Part shown: positions 31,724-39,365 of the stretch, piece after piece
How positions within the stretch are numbered: position 1 is the stretch's first letter
Layout: each line of letters begins with the position of its first letter
Source of the DNA: JBOGEB01 sp050743125
GTDB taxonomy: Bacteria; Actinomycetota; Nitriliruptoria; Euzebyales; Egibacteraceae
Assembly (NCBI GenBank): GCA_050743125.1
Contig: JBOGEB010000014.1
Location: forward strand, 1-41,956
Direction: 5' to 3'
DNA: 41,956 nucleotides
Program-made: the position numbers and the translations under genes
The notes under the pieces: model-generated
Databases searched by the model: none
What the model saw: the letters and a program-made list of their open reading frames with translations, nothing else
What the model was told of the DNA's origin: nothing

Positions 31724-33706
31724 ATGACGGTTCCGTACGGTGCATGGCCCTCGCCGGTGACGGCGGACCTTGTCGCGGGCGCCGCCACGAGGCTCGACCA
31801 GGTGGTGCTCGGCGAGACGGTCGTCTACTGGTTGGAGGGGCGCCCGGCCGAGGGCGGACGGCAGGTCGTCGTAGCGCGCGACGACGGCGGCGGCGCGCCG
31901 CGCGACGTGACCCCGGCCGAGCTCAACGTCCGGACGCTCGCCCACGAGTACGGCGGTGGGGACTACGCGGTGCACGGGCGGACGGTGTTCTGCGCGAACT
32001 TCGCCGACCAGCGGCTCTACCGGGTGGACCAGGGGGTCGGGGGGAGTCCCCCCACATCCCAGGGCGGTGTACGCCCGCTCACTCCCGAGCCCACGCTGCC
32101 CCGCGGCGACCGCTACGCCGACATGGACGTCACGCCCGACGGGCAGCGGATCTACTGCGTGCGCGAGCGGCACTACAGCCAGGGGGTCGGGGGGAGTCCC
32201 CCCACATCCCATGCCGAGCCCGAGAACGCCATCGTCGTCCTGCCCACCGACGGGTCGGCGGAGCCGCGCGTGGTGGCCGGAGGCCACGACTTCTGCGCCT
32301 ATCCGCGGGCGAGTCCGGACGGCACGCGGCTGGCCTGGACGACCTGGGACCACCCGCGGATGCCGTGGGACGGGAGCGAGCTGTGGCAGGCTCGGCTCCG
32401 GCCCGACGGAACCCTGGACGAGCCGCGCCTGGTCGCCGGCGGGCCCCGCGAGTCGATCTTCCAGCCCACGTGGAGCCCGGACGGCGTCCTCCACTTCGTG
32501 TCCGACCGCACCGGCTGGTGGAACCTCTACCGCGTCACGGGCGTGGGCGTCGAGCCGATCGCGCCCGCCGAGGCCGAGTTCGGCATGCCGCAGTGGGTCT
32601 TCGGGATGTCCACGTACGCGTTCCTCGACGACGGGCGGATCGCCTGCGCGGCCACCGAGCGCGGGATCACCCGCCTCGGAATCGTCGAGGACGGGCTGCT
32701 CCGGCCGCTCGACCTGCCGTACACCGCATATGTGAGCTTGCGCGGACGCGGCCAGCGCCTCGCTTTCGTCGCCGCCAGCCCCGCCCAGCCGAGCGCGGTG
32801 ATCCGGCTCGACGGCACGTGGAGCCCGGAGGTGATGGCACGCAGCCTCACGCTGGACCTCGACCCCGACCTGATCTCCGCGCCGGAGCCGATCACGTTCC
32901 CGACCGTGGCCGGCGCGACCGCTCACGCGCTCTACTACCCGCCGCGCAACCCGTCAGCCGAGGCCTCGGCGGAAGAGCGCCCGCCGCTGCTCGTCATGAG
33001 CCACGGCGGGCCCACCAGCCACGTCCTCGCCGTCGTCTCCCTCCAGCGGGTGTTCTGGACCAGCCGCGGCTTCGCCGTCGCCGAGGTGAACTACCGCGGC
33101 AGCACCGGGTACGGGCGCGCCTACCGGGACGCGCTGGCCGGACAGTGGGGGATCGCCGACGTCGATGACTGCATCGCCGCCGCCCGCTTCCTCGCCGGGC
33201 GGGGCGACGTCGACCCGGCGAGGATCGCGATCCGCGGCGGCAGCGCCGGCGGCTACACGACGCTGTGCGCGCTCGCGTTCCGCGACTTCTTCGCCGCCGG
33301 CGTGAGCCACTACGGGGTCGCCGACCCGGCCGCGCTCGCGAGGGACACGCACAAGTTCGAGTCCCGGTACCTGGACAAGCTGATCGGGCCGTGGCCCGAG
33401 GCCAAGGCGGTCTACCGCGAGCGCACACCCCTCTACCACGCCGACCAGATCCAGCGGCCGGTGCTGCTGCTCCAGGGCCTCGAGGACGCGGTCGTCCCGC
33501 CCGCCCAGGCCGAGCACATGGTCGAGGCGCTGCGCGCCCGCGGCGTGCCGCACGCCTACGTCGCGTTCGCGGGCGAGCAGCACGGCTTCCGCCGCGCCGA
33601 GACCATCCGCGCCGCCCACCACGCCGAGCTGTCCTTCTACGCCCAGCTCTTCGGCTTCACCCCGTCAGGGGACGTCCCGCGCCTGCCGATCGAGGGGTTG
33701 GGCTAG
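31724..33706 (+). CDS. S9 family (prolyl oligopeptidase/acylaminoacyl-peptidase-like) serine peptidase
   Basis: A 660-residue cytoplasmic peptidase without signal peptide. Residues 1-400 form a beta-propeller with TolB/WD-like repeats (YADMDVTPDGQRIYCVRERH; PRASPDGTRLAWTTWDHPRM). Residues 410-650 are the alpha/beta-hydrolase domain: oxyanion region SHGGPTSH, nucleophile Ser507 in RGGSAGGYTT, Asp588 in GLEDAVVP, His620 in EQHGF. Two copies of a 33-bp palindrome insert the same peptide, QGVGGSPPTS, 50 residues apart in the propeller, once after RLYRVD and once after RERHY. It lies 10 bp after ffh and may share its transcript. Confidence 0.93.
   Translation: MTVPYGAWPSPVTADLVAGAATRLDQVVLGETVVYWLEGRPAEGGRQVVVARDDGGGAPRDVTPAELNVRTLAHEYGGGDYAVHGRTVFCANFADQRLYRVDQGVGGSPPTSQGGVRPLTPEPTLPRGDRYADMDVTPDGQRIYCVRERHYSQGVGGSPPTSHAEPENAIVVLPTDGSAEPRVVAGGHDFCAYPRASPDGTRLAWTTWDHPRMPWDGSELWQARLRPDGTLDEPRLVAGGPRESIFQPTWSPDGVLHFVSDRTGWWNLYRVTGVGVEPIAPAEAEFGMPQWVFGMSTYAFLDDGRIACAATERGITRLGIVEDGLLRPLDLPYTAYVSLRGRGQRLAFVAASPAQPSAVIRLDGTWSPEVMARSLTLDLDPDLISAPEPITFPTVAGATAHALYYPPRNPSAEASAEERPPLLVMSHGGPTSHVLAVVSLQRVFWTSRGFAVAEVNYRGSTGYGRAYRDALAGQWGIADVDDCIAAARFLAGRGDVDPARIAIRGGSAGGYTTLCALAFRDFFAAGVSHYGVADPAALARDTHKFESRYLDKLIGPWPEAKAVYRERTPLYHADQIQRPVLLLQGLEDAVVPPAQAEHMVEALRARGVPHAYVAFAGEQHGFRRAETIRAAHHAELSFYAQLFGFTPSGDVPRLPIEGLG
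32029..32061 (+). repeat. Coding palindromic insert, S9 peptidase copy 1
   Basis: 33 bp, identical to 32179-32211. G5-TC-G6-AGT-C6 forms a GC hairpin and encodes QGVGGSPPTS in the peptidase frame; the length is a multiple of three. Confidence 0.85.
32179..32211 (+). repeat. Coding palindromic insert, S9 peptidase copy 2
   Basis: Exact second copy of 32029-32061, 150 bp (50 codons) downstream and in the same reading frame. Confidence 0.85.
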
Positions 33707-33769
33707 CGGACGCTGCGGTTCCGCCTAGGCGACGAGGCGCAGCGGATCACCTACTGGCGCTTCTCATGA
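33707..33769 (+). pseudogene. Possible remnant of a RelE/HigB-like (DUF891) toxin
   Basis: The 20 codons between the peptidase stop and the antitoxin gene read RTLRFRLGDEAQRITYWRFS then stop. The pattern LRFxLGxxxxRITYW resembles the middle of phage-derived Gp49-like (DUF891) toxins, which sit directly upstream of XRE antitoxins like the next gene. The N-terminus and the usual C-terminal strand (...VLLxxFRKK) are missing. The match is short, so it is suggestive only. Confidence 0.35.
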
Positions 33770-33792
33770 TCCGGCCTGAGTACGGAGGAGCG

Positions 33793-34131
33793 ATGACAAC
33801 GCACACCCACTGGAGTGACATCAAGGCCCGCGCAGGGGTCAACAGCACTCCCGAGCGGCGGACACGCTACGAGGAAGCCCGCCGGGACAGCGCCCTCGGC
33901 CAGCTCATCTACGAGCTGCGGTCCGCGGCTGGGCTGACCCAACAGGAGCTTGCCGAGCGGATGGGCACCACGCAGACAGCGATCTCCCGGCTCGAGGGAG
34001 GTGGCGGAGGCGCGCAGCGGCTGGACACGCTGCTCCGGCTCGCCGAGGCCCTCGATCGAGGCCTGAGGATCACCTTCCCAGATGCTAAGGGCGCGGACGC
34101 CGGGGTGACCTTGCGAGAGCCTGCCGCCTAG
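33793..34131 (+). CDS. XRE-family antitoxin-like protein (HigA type)
   Basis: A 112-residue protein with an N-terminal helical part (THTHWSDIKARAGVNSTPER, RTRYEEARRDSALGQLIYEL) and a Cro/CI helix-turn-helix (AAGLTQQELAERMGTTQTAI, then SRLEGGGGGAQRLDTLLRLA, EALDRGLRITF). This is the layout of HigA-like antitoxins paired with RelE/DUF891 toxins; the SDIK...YEEAR leader is typical. A possible toxin remnant lies just upstream, so this looks like an orphan antitoxin. GGAGGAG precedes ATG 33793 at short spacing. It converges on an AbiEi-like pseudogene. Confidence 0.85.
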   Translation: MTTHTHWSDIKARAGVNSTPERRTRYEEARRDSALGQLIYELRSAAGLTQQELAERMGTTQTAISRLEGGGGGAQRLDTLLRLAEALDRGLRITFPDAKGADAGVTLREPAA

Positions 34132-35107
34132 ATTTGTGGTCGTTTACCGGACGTGGTGTCCGGTAGGCGACCACAAAAGTGGCGGCCAGGCCGGAAGGGG
34201 CGCCAGCCGGGTGGCCGGCCGAGGCCGGCGGCTATGCGGGCGTCGTGGCGGGCGCGTATGCGCGTGGCGGTCCGCTCCGGGCGGTGGATGACGTCGTCCC
34301 ACGTCACCGGCTCGAACGCCCAGCCATCGGCTTCCAGCGTGCCGCGGCGTGCGCCGTCAAGGCTGCGCCGGCCGGGCAGATGCCATTTCATGCCGTCGAA
34401 CTCGGGGATGAGCGAGCTGGTGGGCAAGCAAGCATCGACGATGACGCCGCGGACGATCTCCACGCCCCACGCTGGATACAGCTCGACGCTTGCCAATGCA
34501 CGCGCCAGTCGCCGCTCGCCCTCGCCGTCCTGGTCGAGCAGACCCTGCCTGAACAGCCGTCGGATCTCGACCGCGCCACGGTGCTTGCCGAGCTGCACAG
34601 CCCGGTCGCGCAAGCGCTCCAGGCTGATCAGCCCCGCGCGGCGGGACTCGTCGATCGCGTCGAGCAGCCGCAAACCCTGCACTCGTCGCGCGTAGTCGCA
34701 CAGGGCAAGGAACGGCCCGACGCACGGGATGCCGCCCACGCGGCGACGGTCGCGGTCGTCGAGCCGCTGCCGCTGGACGATGAACCCGACGCCATGGACC
34801 TGGCGGTCACGGGGGACGCCACCCACGGGGCCAGCCGCGCATCGAGGTCGAGCACGCCATACAACCCAAGGGCGGACCAACCGGTCGCGTACCCGTTCGC
34901 CCGCTCGGTCGCGGCGCGTATGAGCTGCCGGGGCTCCAGCGCGGCCCCGGGCAGCCGGTACACCCCGGACTGGACGGCGACGAGCTGCCCCCGGCCGAGC
35001 CGCTTGTCGATCGTCGACGGCGTCACGCCTGCGGCGAGGAGCTGCGCGCGGAACAGCAGGCTGCCCTGCTGCTCCATCAGCGGCCACAGTTCGGGAGGCG
35101 GAAACAC
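34128..35107 (-). pseudogene. AbiEi/DUF559-like protein, frameshifted
   Basis: Two overlapping leftward frames join into one protein. The first (from GTG 35107) gives an AbiEi-like winged helix: LMEQQGSLLFRAQLLAAGVT, then IDKRLGRGQLVAVQSGVYRL and ATERANGYATGWSALGLYGV. Family resemblance then continues in the other frame: VHGVGFIVQRQRL, LALCDYARRVQG, and a DUF559-like region with LIPEFDGMKWH and GWAFEPVTWDD. The switch is near a G5 run (34811-34815); one extra base there restores a single frame of about 325 residues. It may be a true pseudogene, a phase-variable tract or a sequence error. Its last codons lie in the hairpin repeat at 34133. Confidence 0.7.
34133..34177. repeat. Long hairpin repeat, copy 2
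   Basis: Arms TTTGTGGTCGTTTACCGGAC (34133-34152) and 34158-34177, 18 of 20 exact pairs and the other two G-U in RNA. It starts 2 bp after the stop of the antitoxin gene and overlaps the end of the convergent AbiEi-like frame. It is related to 8780-8824 and acts as a plausible bidirectional terminator. Confidence 0.75.
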
Positions 35108-35159
35108 ACCCGCAGGGTGACACCGCTACGGTCTACTCGCCCCGCGTCACGCTTGACGC

Positions 35160-35168
35160 TGTGGATAA
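35160..35168. promoter_or_regulatory. DnaA-box-like TGTGGATAA upstream of the nSTAND gene
   Basis: TGTGGATAA is the complement of TTATCCACA, the canonical DnaA box, located in the short gap between two divergent genes. A single site may be coincidence. Confidence 0.3.
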
Positions 35169-35189
35169 CCCGGCGTGCCGACCCCATGC

Positions 35190-35195
35190 TAATTT
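35190..35195 (+). promoter_or_regulatory. -10 box (TAATTT) for the nSTAND-WD40 gene
   Basis: TAATTT lies seven bases before GTG 35203, consistent with a leaderless mRNA as seen for other genes in the window. Confidence 0.4.
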
Positions 35196-35202
35196 CGGGT
35201 TC

Positions 35203-37668
35203 GTGCCTCGCCGGCTGACATCGTTGCTGCTCAGCCTGCTGTTGGTGCTGCTGTTCGTGCTGGTTGACGTCGTGGCGACCCTGATCACGAGCGGGTCGGC
35301 TCGTCCATGGTCGGTGCCGCTGCTTGGGGTCACGGTTGTGCTGCTGGCTGCGGTGACGGTGTGGCAGTACCTGATGGAGCATCCCGGGGCTCCCAAGCGG
35401 GCGTGGACGGCGGAGCGTCCGCCGTATCCGGGCCTCGAGGCGTTCACCGAGCAGGACGCGGCGGTGTTCTTCAGCCGCGAGCCGCAGATCGCCGAGCTGG
35501 TCGACCGGCTGCACCCGACCCTGCCGCGCAGTGCGCACCGGTTCGTGGCCGTGGTCGGCCCGTCGGGGGCGGGCAAGTCGTCGCTCGTGCAGGCCGGCCT
35601 GCTGCCCCGCCTGGCCCAGCGGCGCGGTCGCTGGGTGGTCGTGCCGCCGCTGCTGCCAGCAGACCATCCCGTGAGGAGCCTGGCGGACACCCTGGCCGTG
35701 CCGGAGGCCGAGCTGGCCGACGGACCGGCAGCGCTGGTCCGACTGGTTGAGCCGCTGCGCGCGGCTGGCGGCGGGAGTGCCGCGTCGGTGCTGCTCGTGA
35801 TCGACCAGGCCGAGGAGCTGCTCACGTTGACCGGCGCGAAGGAGCGCGATGCGTTCCTCGAGCTGCTGCGCGACGCGCTGGAGCAGGATCCCAGGCTGTG
35901 GGTGGTCGCCACGCTGCGCTCGGAGTTCCTCACCGGGTTCCTGGAGACCGACTTCGCCGACCTGTTCCACCAGCCGGTGACCATCGGGGCGCTGGACCGC
36001 GCGGCGCTGTCGGCGGTGATCGAGGGGCCGGCGGCGCAGGCGGGGCTCGGATTCGCTCCTGGTCTTGTCCAGCGCATGGTGGACGACACCGGCGGCGGGG
36101 ACGCGCTGCCGCTGCTCGCGTACACGCTGCAGGCGCTGTATTTGCGCGTCGGGTCGGGCGGGACGGTGACCGAGGAGGACTACCGCCAGCTCGGCGGGGT
36201 GGCGGGTGCGCTGTCCCGCCAGGCCGACAAGGTCACCGCTGAGCTGCACGCCTTTGACGCGGACGCCCCCGTCGTGGACACGCTCCTGAAGTTCGTGACG
36301 CTCGACGAAACCGAGCCGACCCGTCGGCGGGTGCAGCGCAGCACCCTGGGCGAGGCAGAGCAGGCGGTGGTGGACGCGTTCATCGCGGCACGGCTGCTGA
36401 CCAGCGACGACGCCACGATCCAGGTGGCACACGAGGCGCTGTTCCGCCGATGGGCACCGCTGGCCCAGGCGATCGAGACCTGCGCCGACGAGCTGCGCCA
36501 ACGCGCCGAGCTAGAGCGCTGGGCCGCCGACTGGGACCGCTCCGACCGCCGCGACTCCTACCTGCTTGCCGGTGAGCGGCTTGCCGCAGCGCAGCAATGG
36601 GCGGCCTCGCACAGCGGCCTCGTCGCCGACCTCCCGCTCGTGCGCGAGTTCCTCGACCGCTCGACGCGTGCGGACCGCGCAGCGATGCAGCGTCTGTCGG
36701 AGTCGATCGCGCGCCAGGCGCTGGTAGAAGTGGAACGTGACCCAGAGCACAGCCTGGTGCTGGCGCTGGCCGCCATCGAGGAGTGTGCCCCGACACTGCT
36801 TGCCCAGCAGGCGCTGCTCGGTGCGCTGGCAGCCTCCCACGTCCGTGCCATTCTGCGCGGTCACGAGGACGCGGTCTACGGGGTTGCTTGGTCACCGGAC
36901 GGCAGGCATCTGGCAACCGCTTCCCGCGACGGCACCGTCCGAGTGTGGGACGCCGCCTGTGGTGAAGAGCTGCTTGTCCTACGCCATGAGGACGTGGTCC
37001 AGCGGGTTGCCTGGTCTCCGGATGGCACGCGCCTGGCAACTACCTCGAACGATCGCACCGTCCGGGTATGGGATGCTGACGCGGTGAGGAGCTGCTCGTC
37101 CTGTACGGCCACGAGGATGCGGTGTGGGGCGTGGCCTGGTCGCCGGACGGGCAGCGCCTGGCAACCGTTTCTCGCGACCGCACGCCCCGGGTGTGGCACG
37201 CCGCCCGCGGTGAGGAGTGGTTCGCCCTGGCTGGTCACGAGGACTGGGTCCAAGGGGTGGCCTGGTCGCCGGACGGGGAGCGCCTGGCAACCGTTTCTCG
37301 TGACCGCACGGCCCGGGTGTGGGACGCTGCCTCCGGCGCCGCGCTGCTCGTCTTGCGCGGTCACGAGGACTCGGTCGGGGGTGTGGCTTGGTCGCCGGAC
37401 GGCCAGCGCCTGGCAACGGCCTCACACGACCGCACGGCCCGGGTGTGGGACGCTGCCTCCGGCGCCGCGCTGCTCGTCTTGCGCGGTCACGAGGACTCGG
37501 TCGGGGGTGTGGCTTGGTCGCCGGACGGCCAGCACCTCGCGACCACCTCGGGCGACCGCACTGCCCGGGAGTGGGACGCCGTCCGCGGTGAGGAGCTGCT
37601 CGTCGTGCGCGGTCACGAGGACGCGGTCTATGGTGTGGCCTGGTCGCCTGACGGCAAGCGCCTCGTAA
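35203..37668 (+). CDS. Membrane nSTAND ATPase, N-terminal part of a frameshifted WD40 protein
   Basis: Two membrane helices (about 5-25, LLLSLLLVLLFVLVDVVATL, and 36-52) are followed by an nSTAND1-type NTPase: PYPGLEAFTEQDAAVFFSRE, Walker A GPSGAGKSS (about 118-126), Walker B SVLLVIDQAEELL (about 194-206), then QVAHEALFRRWAPLAQAI and a helical linker. WD40 repeats begin near residue 551 (RGHEDAVYGVAWSPDGRHLA). After the second repeat the frame is lost between 37080 and 37083: residues after RVWDAD are out-of-frame WD40 DNA and run open by chance to 37668. One added base would join this to the frame ending at 38690, giving about 1160 residues. STAND-WD40 proteins often serve in signalling or phage defence. 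Confidence 0.85.
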   Translation: MPRRLTSLLLSLLLVLLFVLVDVVATLITSGSARPWSVPLLGVTVVLLAAVTVWQYLMEHPGAPKRAWTAERPPYPGLEAFTEQDAAVFFSREPQIAELVDRLHPTLPRSAHRFVAVVGPSGAGKSSLVQAGLLPRLAQRRGRWVVVPPLLPADHPVRSLADTLAVPEAELADGPAALVRLVEPLRAAGGGSAASVLLVIDQAEELLTLTGAKERDAFLELLRDALEQDPRLWVVATLRSEFLTGFLETDFADLFHQPVTIGALDRAALSAVIEGPAAQAGLGFAPGLVQRMVDDTGGGDALPLLAYTLQALYLRVGSGGTVTEEDYRQLGGVAGALSRQADKVTAELHAFDADAPVVDTLLKFVTLDETEPTRRRVQRSTLGEAEQAVVDAFIAARLLTSDDATIQVAHEALFRRWAPLAQAIETCADELRQRAELERWAADWDRSDRRDSYLLAGERLAAAQQWAASHSGLVADLPLVREFLDRSTRADRAAMQRLSESIARQALVEVERDPEHSLVLALAAIEECAPTLLAQQALLGALAASHVRAILRGHEDAVYGVAWSPDGRHLATASRDGTVRVWDAACGEELLVLRHEDVVQRVAWSPDGTRLATTSNDRTVRVWDADAVRSCSSCTATRMRCGAWPGRRTGSAWQPFLATARPGCGTPPAVRSGSPWLVTRTGSKGWPGRRTGSAWQPFLVTARPGCGTLPPAPRCSSCAVTRTRSGVWLGRRTASAWQRPHTTARPGCGTLPPAPRCSSCAVTRTRSGVWLGRRTASTSRPPRATALPGSGTPSAVRSCSSCAVTRTRSMVWPGRLTASAS

Positions 37669-38600
37669 CCGTTTCTCGTGACCGCACTGCCCGGGTGTGG
37701 GACGCCGCCCGCGGTGGGGAGCGGCTCGTCGTGCGCGGTCACGAGGACTGGGTCTGGGGCGTGGCCTGGTCACCGGACGGCATGCACCTGGCAACTACCT
37801 CAGAGGACTGTACTTCCCGGGTTTGGGGCGCTGCTCTTGGTGAGGAGCTGCTCGTCGTGCGCGGTCACGAGGACGCGGTCTATGGGGTGGCCTGGTCGCC
37901 TGACGGCCAGCGTTTGGCGACCGCCTCACAGGATCGTACTTCCCGGGTGTGGGACACAGCCTCCGGCGCCGCGCTGCTCGTCTTGCGCGGTCACGAGGAC
38001 TCGGTCTGGGGCGTGGCCTGGTCGCCTGACGATCAGCGCCTGGCGACCACCTCGGGCGACCGCACGGCCCGGGTGTGGGACGCCGCCCGCGGTACGGCGC
38101 TGCTCGTCTTGCGCGGCCACGAGGACTGGCTTATCGGTGTGGCCTGGTCGCCTGACGGCCAGCGCCTGGCAACGACCTCACACGACCGGACCGTTCGGGT
38201 GTGGGACGCCGCCCGCGGTGAGGAGCTGCTCGTGCTCCGCGGTCACGAGGACTCCGTCTGGGGAGTGGCCTGGTCGCCTGACGGCCAGCGGCTGGTCACC
38301 GCCTCACACGACCGCACTGCCCGGGTGTGGGACGCCGCCCGCGGTGAGGAGCTGCTCGTCCTGCGTGGCCACGAGGCTGGGCTCCTGGGCGTGGCCTGGT
38401 CACCGGACGGCACGCGCCTGGCGACCGCCTCCCGTGACGGCAGCGCGCGTGTCTGGGATGCCAGCGACGGGACCCAGCTGCCCAGTCCGTGCATGCACTC
38501 GGACTGGGTTACAGCTATGGCCTGGTCACCCGACGGCACGCGCCTGGCGACCGCCTCGCGTGACCGCACCGCCCGGATCTGGGACGCGGTCACCGACCTC
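36850..38600 (+). repeat. Fourteen tandem 126-bp WD40-coding repeats
   Basis: The period is 126 bp. Some neighbours are almost identical over most of a unit (for example around 37320-37445 and 37446-37571), and units differ mainly at a few codons: the residue after GHED (A, V, W, S), the pair before GVAW, and the position before DRT. Such homogenised arrays expand, contract and shuffle easily. Confidence 0.9.
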
Positions 38601-38690
38601 GACGCGCTGGTGGCCAAGGCCCGAACGCGCGTCTTCCATGAGTTGACCGACGGCGAGCGCAGGAAGCTCATGCTGCCTGAACGCGTTTAG
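37122..38690 (+). CDS. WD40 repeat protein, C-terminal part of the nSTAND protein
   Basis: This frame (open from about 37083) encodes 12 of the 14 WD40 repeats, each 42 residues with the consensus GHEDxVxGVAWSPDGQRLAT and xSxDRTARVWDAARGEELLV. It ends with a short charged tail (HELTDGERRKLMLPERV). Fourteen repeats would make two seven-bladed propellers. No ribosome site marks an independent start, so it is best read as the downstream half of the gene starting at 35203, separated by a one-base frameshift. Neighbouring repeats are nearly identical in DNA. The stop overlaps the convergent zincin gene by four bases. Confidence 0.8.
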   Translation: MWGVAWSPDGQRLATVSRDRTPRVWHAARGEEWFALAGHEDWVQGVAWSPDGERLATVSRDRTARVWDAASGAALLVLRGHEDSVGGVAWSPDGQRLATASHDRTARVWDAASGAALLVLRGHEDSVGGVAWSPDGQHLATTSGDRTAREWDAVRGEELLVVRGHEDAVYGVAWSPDGKRLVTVSRDRTARVWDAARGGERLVVRGHEDWVWGVAWSPDGMHLATTSEDCTSRVWGAALGEELLVVRGHEDAVYGVAWSPDGQRLATASQDRTSRVWDTASGAALLVLRGHEDSVWGVAWSPDDQRLATTSGDRTARVWDAARGTALLVLRGHEDWLIGVAWSPDGQRLATTSHDRTVRVWDAARGEELLVLRGHEDSVWGVAWSPDGQRLVTASHDRTARVWDAARGEELLVLRGHEAGLLGVAWSPDGTRLATASRDGSARVWDASDGTQLPSPCMHSDWVTAMAWSPDGTRLATASRDRTARIWDAVTDLDALVAKARTRVFHELTDGERRKLMLPERV

Positions 38691-39031
38691 CCCCAGCCCA
38701 GGTCGTGGAGGGCGGCGTCGTCGATGCCGACGTGGTGGGCGAGCTCGTGGATGACGGTGATGCGGATCTCCTCCACAAGCTCGTCCTCGTCGGTGCACAT
38801 GAGGCAGAGGGGGATGCGGTAGATCGAGATGCGGTCGGGCAGGACGCCGGCGTAGTCCCAGCGCTCGGTCAGCGGGACGCCCTCGTAGAGGCCGAGCAGG
38901 TCGGGGTCGTCGGGGTGGGAGTCCTCGACGACGACCGCCACGTTGTCGAACCGCTCCGACAGCTCGTCGGGGATCCCGTCGAGGGCCTCGCCCACGAGCT
39001 GCTCGAACCGCTCGGGGCTGATCGGCTGCAC
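38687..39031 (-). CDS. Minimal zincin (metallopeptidase family M-like, HExxHxxGxxD)
   Basis: A 114-residue protein of the short actinobacterial zincin family (DUF1025-like). The zinc motif is HELAHHVGIDD near the C-terminus, giving two His ligands, the catalytic Glu and a third Asp ligand. Conserved upstream parts are FEQLVGEALDGIPDEL and VVVEDSHPDDPDLLGLYEG, then DRISIYRIPL. The substrate is unknown for the family. GTG 39031 follows a TACACT -10 box (39038-39043, minus strand) by six bases, so the mRNA is probably leaderless. Confidence 0.88.
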   Translation of the reverse strand: MQPISPERFEQLVGEALDGIPDELSERFDNVAVVVEDSHPDDPDLLGLYEGVPLTERWDYAGVLPDRISIYRIPLCLMCTDEDELVEEIRITVIHELAHHVGIDDAALHDLGWG

Positions 39032-39365
39032 TCCAGCAGTGTAGGCACCCGCCCGTCCCCCGCAGGCATGATGAACGTATGGACCGCGAGTTCGGGCCGC
39101 CCACCCCAGGTGGCGAGGCGTGTGCCCGTCGGGGTGCTCGGGCAGGGCTGGCGTGACGGTGCCCGCCAGGCGCGAGTGGCGGTGCTGTATCGGGTCGGCC
39201 GCCTGAGAGCGCCTTCTTGTCGCCGAGGACGCTCATGAGCACCGTCCATCCGGCCTTGCGTTCTTCCCTGCCGGCCAGCTTCCTTCAGGGGTACAGTCCG
39301 TCTCTCTATGGCTACGACGCGCCGGCTGGGTGCCGGTTGCGCGTTGGAGGCAGGTTTCCCCGTAG
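39032..39365. other. Intergenic region with promoter of the polysaccharide export operon
   Basis: About 330 bp without a convincing gene. The left end holds the leaderless promoter of the zincin gene. A -10-like TACAGT at 39292-39297 on the given strand probably serves the export operon, giving a leader of about 60 bases. A 25-codon frame at 39079 is too short to support. Confidence 0.4.

Noticed and set aside
36876..37794. Leftward frames with repeats such as RRAAPHRGRRPTPGQ.
   Set aside because: Antisense shadows of the WD40 repeats; the periodicity comes from the DNA repeat.
36850..38600. A CRISPR-like array.
   Set aside because: The 126-bp units encode WD40 blades in a continuous frame; there are no unique spacers and no cas genes.
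37678..38646. A 322-codon frame inside the WD40 array.
   Set aside because: It is the out-of-frame reading of the repeats (Cys/Trp/Arg-rich, periodic) and only continues the shifted frame of the upstream gene.
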